From: Bacteroidales bacterium UBA5206
Lineage (GTDB): Bacteria > Bacteroidota > Bacteroidia > Bacteroidales > Tenuifilaceae
DNA: 13,257 nt
Assembly (NCBI GenBank): GCA_002412705.1
Contig: DHVO01000122.1
Coordinates: 565-13,821 of the forward strand
Reading direction: 5' to 3'
Shown: piece by piece, positions 1 to 6,274 of the stretch
Position numbering within the stretch: the first letter of the stretch is position 1
Layout: each line of letters opens with the position of its first letter
The notes under the pieces: model-generated
What the model was told of the DNA's origin: nothing
The model's input: only the letters and a program-made list of their open reading frames with translations
Databases searched by the model: none
Translations under genes and position numbers: made by a program

Positions 1-30
1 CTATAGCACCTAGATATCTCATAAAACAAA

Positions 31-79
31 ATTTGTTGTACTAACAGTGGTTTAAGCAACCAAAGTTAATACAACAAAT
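31..79 (-). terminator. Imperfect 49-nt hairpin with T-rich tail, probable terminator of the aminotransferase gene
   Basis: Positions 31-40 (ATTTGTTGTA) are the exact reverse complement of 70-79. Inside them, 42-45 (TAAC) pairs with 65-68 (GTTA), and 48-52 (TGGTT) pairs with 58-62 (AACCA) around a 5-nt loop. All pairs share one axis at position 55, so this is a single long stem with a 1x1 and a 2x2 mismatch. Read on the minus strand, the stem runs into TTTGTTTTATG, a T-rich tail as expected of a rho-independent terminator. It lies 33 bases past the stop codon of the aminotransferase gene. The stem is AT-rich, so termination strength is uncertain; it could also be an mRNA 3' stabilising structure. 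Confidence 0.5.
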
Positions 80-96
80 CAAGTTATATAAATAGT

Positions 97-110
97 AAAC
101 CCTAGGGTTT
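97..110. repeat. 14-bp perfect palindrome AAACCCTAGGGTTT next to the aminotransferase stop codon
   Basis: The sequence AAACCCTAGGGTTT is its own reverse complement. It sits one base beyond the aminotransferase stop codon (112-114, minus strand) and before the longer hairpin at 31-79. As RNA it could fold into a 5-bp stem with a 4-nt loop. It could equally be a binding site for a dimeric protein. No T-run follows directly, so I do not call it a terminator by itself. Confidence 0.4.
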
Positions 111-111
111 G

Positions 112-1254
112 CTACTTTACCTTTTTAAGGCGCTCGGCGGCTAGGCGAATCTCCTCCTCGGTTTTGCCAATGCAAACGCGCAGCTGCTTGTTATCGATAG
201 AATCGTGGTAGAACACCGACATGGGCATTGCCGTTACCCCATAATCCTTAGCCAAACGTTTTACAAAATCCACATCGCGCTCGGTAGAGATTTTCTCGTA
301 CCCAAGCACCTGAAAATAACCACCAGAAGTGGGGCTAAGCGTATAGCTGGAGTCGGACATTAGGCTGGCAAAAAGAGCCTTGCACGTATTAATCTGCTCT
401 AGGTAAGGGAATAGCGCTGTTCTTCCACCCACGTAGTCGGCCATTGCGTACTGCATGGGGAGGTTTACAGAGTAAACCTGGTAGCTGTGGGCAATTCTAA
501 CCTCGGCAGATATTGCTGCTGGAGCCAAACAGTAACCTATTTTCCAACCCGGAACGCACAGCGATTTACTTAGCGAGCCAACCACCACTGCCCTTTCGGC
601 CAGCTTTGGGTAACAGGCAATGCTGCGCTTATCGGCTGGATTGTGGTACAAATCGCCAAACGACTCATCGCTAAGAATCATAATCTTAGTACCGTTAACA
701 ATTTTCTGCAGCTTATCAAAATCCTCGTCGGTAAGTACGGCACCGCTAAGGTTATGAGGTGTACTAAGAATTATGAGCTTGGTGCGGGTGGTAATCATCT
801 TCTGCACGTTGCTCCAGTCAATGGAAAAGTCGTTAGCCTTGAGCTGAATAAAAACGGGGCGTGCGCCCTTAGACTCAATTGCTGGGATGTATGTCTCGTA
901 AGCGGGCTCAAAAACAATTACCTCATCGCCCTCTCTAACAATAGATGAGATTGCGGTAAAAATTGCCTGGGTTGCACCAGCGGTTACGGTTACCTCAGTT
1001 TCGGGATCGTATGTGTAACCACTAAACTCCTTTATGTATGCCGAGATAACATTCCTCAACTCAGCAATCCCCTCACTTGGCGCGTACTTATTGTGCCCCT
1101 CGCGGATGTGCGATATGAGTACATCCAAAAGGCCATCGGGACAAGCAAAGTCGCTAAAATCATTTGCAAGGTTAACCGCATTATTGTCAGCAGCTAGCTG
1201 CGACATGAAGTTAACCATTGACGTGTTATTTACTATTCCTGTAAGTTTTGCCAT
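112..1254 (-). CDS. PLP-dependent class I/II aminotransferase, methionine/kynurenine aminotransferase type
   Basis: This is a 380-residue fold-type I aminotransferase, expected to be cytosolic and to move an amino group between an amino acid and a 2-oxo acid. The PLP Schiff-base lysine is K230 in GSLSKS, followed by PGWKIGY. D196 (ILSDES) should contact the pyridine nitrogen, N168 (TPHN) the cofactor O3', Y119 (FEPAYETY) the cofactor, and R359 (LRVCIGK) the substrate carboxylate. The N-terminal NKYAPSEGIAELR is also typical. Length and motif spacing match methionine aminotransferase (YbdL/MtnE-like) and kynurenine-oxoglutarate transaminase. The usual NPHNPTG loop reads STPHNLSG (164-171), a modest deviation. 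The gene has a promoter-like box 32 bases upstream and appears monocistronic, 273 bases from recO. Family is secure; substrate preference (methionine salvage versus aromatic amino acids) cannot be read from sequence. Confidence 0.9.
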   Translation of the reverse strand: MAKLTGIVNNTSMVNFMSQLAADNNAVNLANDFSDFACPDGLLDVLISHIREGHNKYAPSEGIAELRNVISAYIKEFSGYTYDPETEVTVTAGATQAIFTAISSIVREGDEVIVFEPAYETYIPAIESKGARPVFIQLKANDFSIDWSNVQKMITTRTKLIILSTPHNLSGAVLTDEDFDKLQKIVNGTKIMILSDESFGDLYHNPADKRSIACYPKLAERAVVVGSLSKSLCVPGWKIGYCLAPAAISAEVRIAHSYQVYSVNLPMQYAMADYVGGRTALFPYLEQINTCKALFASLMSDSSYTLSPTSGGYFQVLGYEKISTERDVDFVKRLAKDYGVTAMPMSVFYHDSIDNKQLRVCIGKTEEEIRLAAERLKKVK

Positions 1255-1285
1255 TGCAATTACAGCATTTATGTAAAATGGAGTG

Positions 1286-1293
1286 CAAATTTA
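1286..1293 (-). promoter_or_regulatory. Bacteroidota-type -7 box (TAAATTTG) upstream of the aminotransferase gene
   Basis: On the minus strand, 1293-1286 reads TAAATTTG, a full match to the TAnnTTTG -7 element of the Bacteroidota primary sigma factor. It lies 31 bases before the ATG at 1254, giving a leader of roughly 25 bases. A clean TTTG -33 element is not visible; ATTG 23 bases upstream is the nearest candidate. The rest of the 273-base gap (1255-1527) shows no gene. It holds only a weak 6-bp hairpin at 1489-1504 (AAACCT/AGGTTT) without a T-tail. Confidence 0.5.
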
Positions 1294-1527
1294 GGATTAA
1301 TAAGGGTTAAGAAAAGCAATAGCCTTTGAGTTCATCAATATTTTAGGGCTGTTTAACAAAATGCCAGTTTTTACAGCATCTATAAAACTAGCACACAACC
1401 ACATAGCCAATTGATGATTAGAAACATATTGACTTGAATCAAAATGATTATACATCTAGCAGTGAGCCCACAAAGGATGGTTAAGGCCAAACCTGGATAG
1501 GTTTTAGAAAGTTGTGCAGAAAGGTTG

Positions 1528-2259
1528 CTAATCCTCAAAAACTTGGGTAAGCACAGGTAACGATCGAATCCCCCCCATACCGCTTATATGCACAGCATAG
1601 AAGCTAAGCAGGGCATCGAGAAAGGCATTGCGCTGGTTATGGCTTAACCCAATGTCGGCAACATCGTTGTACGAGATGGAAAGGAGCCTGCCCAATAGCT
1701 CGCTATTCTCCCTTGAGAAGAATAGTGGATGCGATGGTTCGCTAGCCACAAAAAGTCCATTCTTAAAATCGAAGTACGGGCGAAGCGTGCTCCATGAGTT
1801 TCCTGGGGAGAAGCCCAAATATCGCGTTAGCTGTACAAGGAATAGCAGGTGAAAGTTGGAAGCCCCCTTTGATAGCAGATCCAACACCTGAATTGTATTG
1901 TTGAGAAAGATGTATAAGGGCGGATTCTCCTCCTCCTCACGAACAACTCGGTATATAATTTCACCAATGAAAAGGGCGATGGCCCGTTTAACAGGATCGT
2001 AGGGTATTGAGTGAAAAGTTACACTGGGAGTTACCTCTTTTAGCCGGTGCATGCCCTTTTTATCGGAGTGGTAAAAAACGGTACTGAGAATACTTAGAGG
2101 CTGGAAAAAAATGGCCTTACCGCCCGATTTTGATTTCCCAAAAGCGCTATTTACCATAAGGGTTAGCCGTCCATACTGCTCAGAGTAAACATAGGCAACT
2201 AAGCTCTTCTCGCCAAACCTTACCGAGTGGAGGGCTATTACACTTGATTTTGCCAGCAT
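1528..2259 (-). CDS. recO: DNA repair protein RecO
   Basis: This 243-residue protein matches RecO, which works with RecR to load RecA onto SSB-coated single-stranded DNA and to anneal strands in RecFOR recombination repair. The N-terminal OB-fold (about 1-80) shows the usual opening: a conserved hydrophobic start, RFGEKSLVAYVYSEQYGRLTL, then the SAFGKSKSGGKAIFFQPLSIL stretch that resembles the R(K)-rich part of the fold. The rest is the helical C-terminal domain (GEIIYRVVREEEENPPLYIFL, then LTRYLGFSPGN). Length is normal. The protein contains no cysteine, so it lacks the zinc-binding site of some RecO proteins such as that of Deinococcus. The start lies 31 bases after the porZ-like stop, so the two genes are probably cotranscribed. 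No convincing terminator follows. Confidence 0.9.
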   Translation of the reverse strand: MLAKSSVIALHSVRFGEKSLVAYVYSEQYGRLTLMVNSAFGKSKSGGKAIFFQPLSILSTVFYHSDKKGMHRLKEVTPSVTFHSIPYDPVKRAIALFIGEIIYRVVREEEENPPLYIFLNNTIQVLDLLSKGASNFHLLFLVQLTRYLGFSPGNSWSTLRPYFDFKNGLFVASEPSHPLFFSRENSELLGRLLSISYNDVADIGLSHNQRNAFLDALLSFYAVHISGMGGIRSLPVLTQVFED

Positions 2260-2290
2260 AACAAACTTTTGATGATTTTGCAGCGTTACC

Positions 2291-4600
2291 CTAGTTTACA
2301 AACAGCACCTTTGCTGTGGCCGTTTGCTCTCCGCTACTATCGGAGCAAAGAATTAGGTACACCCCTGTTGCCACACGCCTACCGCGAAGATTTTTCCCAT
2401 CCCAAGTAGCCTGTCCGCCAACTGATTTTGTTTCGTAAACCAAGTTGCCCGCTATATCGGTAATTTTAACAGTGGTGTTCTCCATAAGCCCAGCAATGGT
2501 AATAACACCCATAAAATCGGGGCGAACGGGGTTTGGAAAAGCGTACACCTTACCAAATGCCTGATAGGGTAACGTTGATTCTGCCCTATAGCTTACCATC
2601 CCCTCATCGGTAGCAAAAAAAACCTCCCCTGTTGTTGGGTGCACCTTAATGTCCAGTATGTTATTTGAGGGCAATGGGCTATTGTTGGTAGTAAAGTGTA
2701 AAATTTGTTTCGAACCATCGGACGACTGCAGGTAAGCCCCCGATTTTGCCGTTCCAAACCACTTCCTACTACCACCATCAATGGCAATAGAGTTAATTGT
2801 TTCACTCTCTAAAAGATATACGGCTAAACCAGGAACCACATCGGGCACCTTAATGCGCTGGGCGTAGAACTGGTTTGTCTCAAAAACCTTGTCGGGGTTA
2901 TAGCTTACAACTACACCTTCGCTAGTGCCCACCCAAAGGTAGCCATCCCTATCAAAAGCAATGCTGTAAATGTCGTTTGGCAACACATTGCCCTCGCGGG
3001 TGTAGAGCTTAAAACGGCGGTACTTATCGTCGGCAGCCGATGTAACGTCTGCACCAGGATTCAGCGCAAAAAGTCCTTCGCCACGAGGAATGATAAGCCA
3101 TAGCACACCCGTTGGAGAGCATACCAAATCCGATAGCCTATCGGCATTAATAACACTAGCGTAAGGGAAACTATACCACTCGTTTCCAGTTGTTTTAACA
3201 GATATAGGCTCGCCAACCATTACATTGGATGCCCACAAATTCCCTTTGAGATCGAATGCCAACCCGCTAATCCTACAAAAAGCACCATCGGGGAAAATAG
3301 ACTGCAGCGATGAGTTGTACTGATCGAACTGCTCCTTAAACTCGCCACTCTCAAAACGGGTAATGCCGTTACCCCAACTTGCAACGTAAACCTCCTCGGG
3401 GTTTCGCGGATTAACCAAAGCCCTAACCGCATCGAATGCGCTATAGCGCTCAGTGGTTCGCCACCTCTCATTGGCAAAGGAGTGGATTGTTAGCGGGTAG
3501 TACATGTTACCCCAAGCAGCATTTCTAGATCCTGCCGCAACTGTAACCCTACTTGAGCTTGCAGCAATGCTGTAAACCCTGTTGGAGTTGGGACCATTTG
3601 GCAAAACATGCTTAAAGTTTCCCATTTCCCCTACAGCAAGGCCTAGTATATTATCGGCAACAGCCAATTCGGTGGCAGAAACAGGTATAGCCACATTGGG
3701 CTTGAATGTCCAAAAGTTGTATGATGTAACTGTTTGGTAATTTATATTTGGAAACGCAGAATACACCGCAATCCCCTCTTTTGATGTTACAACAACTCGC
3801 TCAAAACCAGACTTTACCGACGAAACATTACCAAACGGAGCCGCCATTGCCTCCCATTGCACTCCATTAAAGTAGTGCAATACATCGGGGTTTGCATCAA
3901 GGGTGTTCTCCAGAGCAACCACACCATTGCTGTAGCTAGCAATATCGCTAAGAGTAGCCCCTGCACCTAAGGGAAAACCTGCGTTTTCCCATCGCTCGTA
4001 CAGAATTAGCAGGGGATCGTTAGCATCAGCGCTAAGCACTCCAATGCTTGTGGATGCATATATTCTTGAGTTCCAGTAAGCCAAACCAAAAACAGGCACC
4101 TGCGAGCCGCCGTTTCCCACAAAGTAGGTATCGCGAATCTCGCTGCGGGTTAAGTTATACTCCACAATGCCAAATCCAGAGGCAATTAAAAGCCTATCGC
4201 CAATAAATAGAAAACTGGTAATCTCCTTCGATCCCTGAAGAACCTTATTCTTGATATCAACAATGGTTGTAACCCTGTCGTTCTGCACAAGGTCTATGGT
4301 TCCATCGGTATAGCCAACTGCAAGAATCGATAGGCTCTCGCTATAGGCAATGGACGATATGCCCACACCCGAAAGGCCTTGAACCTTAGAAAAGGTTGAC
4401 ACCTCGTTTGTTGCTGTACGGTAAATTGAAATCCCATTGTGCGAAGCACAGTAAACATTGCCGTTACCAAAAGTAACATCAATACCTGTGTTGTATGAGA
4501 AGTGATCGCGCCACGATCCAACAGGGGGTTGCGCCATTGCTGCTATGGAGAAAAGAAGCAGTAGTAGCAACCACACCCTTTTGCTGTGTAATATCATCAT
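2291..4600 (-). CDS. porZ: PorZ-like type IX secretion system surface protein (beta-propellers plus C-terminal sorting domain)
   Basis: This is a secreted protein of about 769 residues. I start it at the ATG at 4600, because that places a canonical signal peptide at the N-terminus: SKR, then VWLLLLLLFSIA, then AMA before Q. An in-frame ATG at 4645 would add 15 residues ahead of it. Next come WD-like two-component-regulator propeller repeats over most of the chain, seen as GNLWASN, DGYLWVGTSEG and SRKWFGTAKSG. The last 85 residues begin VYAFPNPVRP and continue VKITDIAGNLVYET to a terminal KVLFVN, which is a T9SS C-terminal sorting domain with FlgD-like fold. Size and layout match PorZ of Porphyromonas gingivalis (about 776 residues), a component of the attachment complex that delivers anionic LPS to the PorU sortase. 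It lies between rdgB and recO on the same strand. A generic T9SS-exported propeller protein is the alternative. Confidence 0.8.
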   Translation of the reverse strand: MMILHSKRVWLLLLLLFSIAAMAQPPVGSWRDHFSYNTGIDVTFGNGNVYCASHNGISIYRTATNEVSTFSKVQGLSGVGISSIAYSESLSILAVGYTDGTIDLVQNDRVTTIVDIKNKVLQGSKEITSFLFIGDRLLIASGFGIVEYNLTRSEIRDTYFVGNGGSQVPVFGLAYWNSRIYASTSIGVLSADANDPLLILYERWENAGFPLGAGATLSDIASYSNGVVALENTLDANPDVLHYFNGVQWEAMAAPFGNVSSVKSGFERVVVTSKEGIAVYSAFPNINYQTVTSYNFWTFKPNVAIPVSATELAVADNILGLAVGEMGNFKHVLPNGPNSNRVYSIAASSSRVTVAAGSRNAAWGNMYYPLTIHSFANERWRTTERYSAFDAVRALVNPRNPEEVYVASWGNGITRFESGEFKEQFDQYNSSLQSIFPDGAFCRISGLAFDLKGNLWASNVMVGEPISVKTTGNEWYSFPYASVINADRLSDLVCSPTGVLWLIIPRGEGLFALNPGADVTSAADDKYRRFKLYTREGNVLPNDIYSIAFDRDGYLWVGTSEGVVVSYNPDKVFETNQFYAQRIKVPDVVPGLAVYLLESETINSIAIDGGSRKWFGTAKSGAYLQSSDGSKQILHFTTNNSPLPSNNILDIKVHPTTGEVFFATDEGMVSYRAESTLPYQAFGKVYAFPNPVRPDFMGVITIAGLMENTTVKITDIAGNLVYETKSVGGQATWDGKNLRGRRVATGVYLILCSDSSGEQTATAKVLFVN

Positions 4601-4717
4601 CCTTGCGTATTGGATTACTAAACTTGGTGGAAACAAGAAGAACAATGCATACCAGAATAAATAAATTTAGGTATGATAAGTATAACTCCTAAAACGGACG
4701 AATAGTATAGCCTGTTG

Positions 4718-5299
4718 CTATTTAGAGTTAAGGAACGACACCAACTTGCTAACAGCTCTTCCTCTGTGGCTTATGGCATTTTTTGCATCCAGCTCCATTT
4801 GGGCAAAGGAAACGTTGTAGCCATCGGGCATAAAAATGGGATCGTATCCAAACCCAGCCTCGCCATGCTTCTCGGTTAGGATTACCCCCTCAACTACGCC
4901 CTCAAAAAGGGTCTCATTGCCACCAATAACAAGAGAAATAACTGTTCTAAAGCGCGCCCTTCTGTTCTCTACTCCACTTAGAGCAAGTAGAAGCTTATTA
5001 ATATTGTCCTGTGGGCTTTTATGCTCACCCGCATAGCGGGCCGAGTAAACTCCTGGCGCTCCATTAAGCGCATCAACCTCAAGGCCAGTATCATCGGCAA
5101 AGCAATCTATACCAAACCTGTTGTAAATATGCCACGCCTTTTGCGATGCATTTAGCTCTAGAGTGTCGAAATCCTCGGGTATCTCCTCGGTAAAACCAAT
5201 ATCAGCAAGCGATAAAAGGTTAAACTTATTAGCAAGCAAAGGCTTAACCTCCTGTAGTTTATGAAGGTTATTGGTTGCAAAAACAAGTTTGTGCTGCAT
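4718..5299 (-). CDS. rdgB: RdgB/HAM1 family non-canonical purine NTP pyrophosphatase
   Basis: This 193-residue cytosolic enzyme hydrolyses dITP/ITP and XTP to the monophosphate and pyrophosphate, keeping deaminated purines out of nucleic acids. The signatures are all present: FATNNLHKLQEV (7-18, with N10, K14 and E17), FADDTGLEVDALNGAPGVYSAR (67-88, with the catalytic and metal acids D69 and D70), GFGYDPIF (149-156) and SHRGRA (177-182). Length is that of the family. The start codon sits 3 bases after the stop of the upstream uspA-like gene, with AGG 7 bases ahead as a possible ribosome binding site, so the two are translationally close and almost surely cotranscribed. The 72 to 117 bases between its stop and the porZ-like start contain no clear terminator. 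Confidence 0.95.
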   Translation of the reverse strand: MQHKLVFATNNLHKLQEVKPLLANKFNLLSLADIGFTEEIPEDFDTLELNASQKAWHIYNRFGIDCFADDTGLEVDALNGAPGVYSARYAGEHKSPQDNINKLLLALSGVENRRARFRTVISLVIGGNETLFEGVVEGVILTEKHGEAGFGYDPIFMPDGYNVSFAQMELDAKNAISHRGRAVSKLVSFLNSK

Positions 5300-5302
5300 T
5301 TT

Positions 5303-6100
5303 CTACCTGGGGTTAATGCTCATAATGGGAATATGCCTTGCTTTCCCTATGATGTACTGCTCCTGTGGCTGCATGGTGTACTCGCCATTTGCAGAAGCTT
5401 TAGTGGTCATAATAACAATAAGATCGGCACGAATATTAACCGCAGCGTCAAGAACCTCCTCGGCATACTGCTTCTTGCCAGGAACGGTGTACACCTCGTA
5501 CTTTGCTCCCCGCTCGTCCAAGAAGCGAATTGCCGATGCCATATTTAAATCAACCTTTGCAAGCTGTTCAGGATCGGTAACCAAAGGCTTTATTAGGTGG
5601 AACCGAGAAACGTAGTAATCGCAGAAATACGAAATCCAGGTGTGCTTCTCCTTATTCTCAAGGGTAAAATCTACAGGAAAAACAATATCGTCGTAACGCT
5701 TGTTAACGGGAGGCTCCTGAATGGTAATAAAGGGCACAGGAGAACTGGTAATAACCCTAAGGGTGTTTGTACCCGTAAGCTCATCTTTTCCTCTTACGGT
5801 ATGGGAACCCATTATAACAAGGCTACAGTTTAGCGCGCGTGCGGTTTCGGCAATATCGGTAAAAATGGATCCCGCCTTAACTATTGTTGATGGGCGAATA
5901 CCATGCTTTTGCTCGGCAGCAGCAGCAATAGCCTCAATCCGTTCCTTTGCGGCGCTAACTTTATCGGGTGAGTCAACTATGTGAAGAAGCGCTACCGGCT
6001 CGCCTACAACTCCTGAAACCCTAATTGCATGCTGCAAAGCGTAATCTGCCACAACCGAGAAATCGGTAGGAACCAGTATCGTTTTATCTATACTCTTCAT
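5303..6100 (-). CDS. Universal stress protein (tandem UspA domains)
   Basis: This 265-residue cytosolic protein has two UspA-type alpha/beta domains. Domain 1 (about 4-128) opens with KTILVPTDFS (6-15) and includes LLHIVDS, KHGIRP and the loop VIMGSHTVRGKDELTGTN (95-112). Domain 2 (about 136-265) has FPVDF, then IRADLIVIM and the terminal IPIMSINPR. The ATP-binding consensus G-2x-G-9x-G-S/T is only partly kept in domain 1: GSHT lacks the second glycine and the loop is one residue short. It is not recognisable in domain 2. Nucleotide binding is therefore doubtful. USP proteins bind ATP or signalling ligands and act in stress survival; the partner here is unknown. It is the first gene of the uspA-rdgB-porZ-recO run and is divergent from the cyclase gene. 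The second USP at 10001 is a paralogue with the same C-terminal motif. Confidence 0.88.
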   Translation of the reverse strand: MKSIDKTILVPTDFSVVADYALQHAIRVSGVVGEPVALLHIVDSPDKVSAAKERIEAIAAAAEQKHGIRPSTIVKAGSIFTDIAETARALNCSLVIMGSHTVRGKDELTGTNTLRVITSSPVPFITIQEPPVNKRYDDIVFPVDFTLENKEKHTWISYFCDYYVSRFHLIKPLVTDPEQLAKVDLNMASAIRFLDERGAKYEVYTVPGKKQYAEEVLDAAVNIRADLIVIMTTKASANGEYTMQPQEQYIIGKARHIPIMSINPR

Positions 6101-6274
6101 CTGTACAAAAATTTATTAAAACCTGATGTAACTCACAATGAATTTTATACACGCCCTAAATTACTACTTGGCACAACAAAATTCCTGTTCGCTGCATAAA
6201 ATATTTTGTTTAAGCCGATTTTTTCTGAACTTTATGCATGCTTGAAAGCCGTTGCACTAAAATTTGTCTAAGGT
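6101..6274. promoter_or_regulatory. Divergent intergenic region between the uspA-led operon and the cyclase gene
   Basis: These 174 bases separate two divergently transcribed genes, so promoters for both directions are expected here. On the minus strand, 6163-6156 reads TAATTTAG, seven of eight positions of the TAnnTTTG -7 box, 55 bases before the uspA start, but no well-spaced -33 TTTG is visible. On the plus strand, TAAAATTTG at 6258-6266 resembles the box with one extra base. It ends only 8 bases before the ATG, which would make the transcript nearly leaderless. AAGG at 6270-6273 could be a ribosome binding site. Overlapping palindromes ATGCAT/GCATGC lie near 6235-6242. No box is secure. 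Confidence 0.4.

Noticed and set aside
643..948. 101-codon plus-strand open frame opposite the aminotransferase gene
   Set aside because: It lies wholly antisense to conserved active-site coding sequence and has no recognisable protein features or upstream signals.
1489..1504. 6-bp hairpin AAACCT/AGGTTT downstream of recO as a possible terminator
   Set aside because: On the minus strand it is followed by GGCCTTAACC, not a T-run, and the stem is short and AT-rich.
5261..5615. Overlapping plus-strand open frames of 95 and 114 codons across the rdgB/uspA junction
   Set aside because: They are antisense to two confident genes; the cysteine-rich translation is typical of a shadow frame.
6122..6137. 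CCTGA-N6-TCACA, similar to a CRP site, in the divergent region near the cyclase
   Set aside because: It matches 8 of 10 positions of the enterobacterial TGTGA-N6-TCACA consensus, but one arm is poor, the consensus may not apply in Bacteroidota, and such matches arise by chance in AT-rich DNA.
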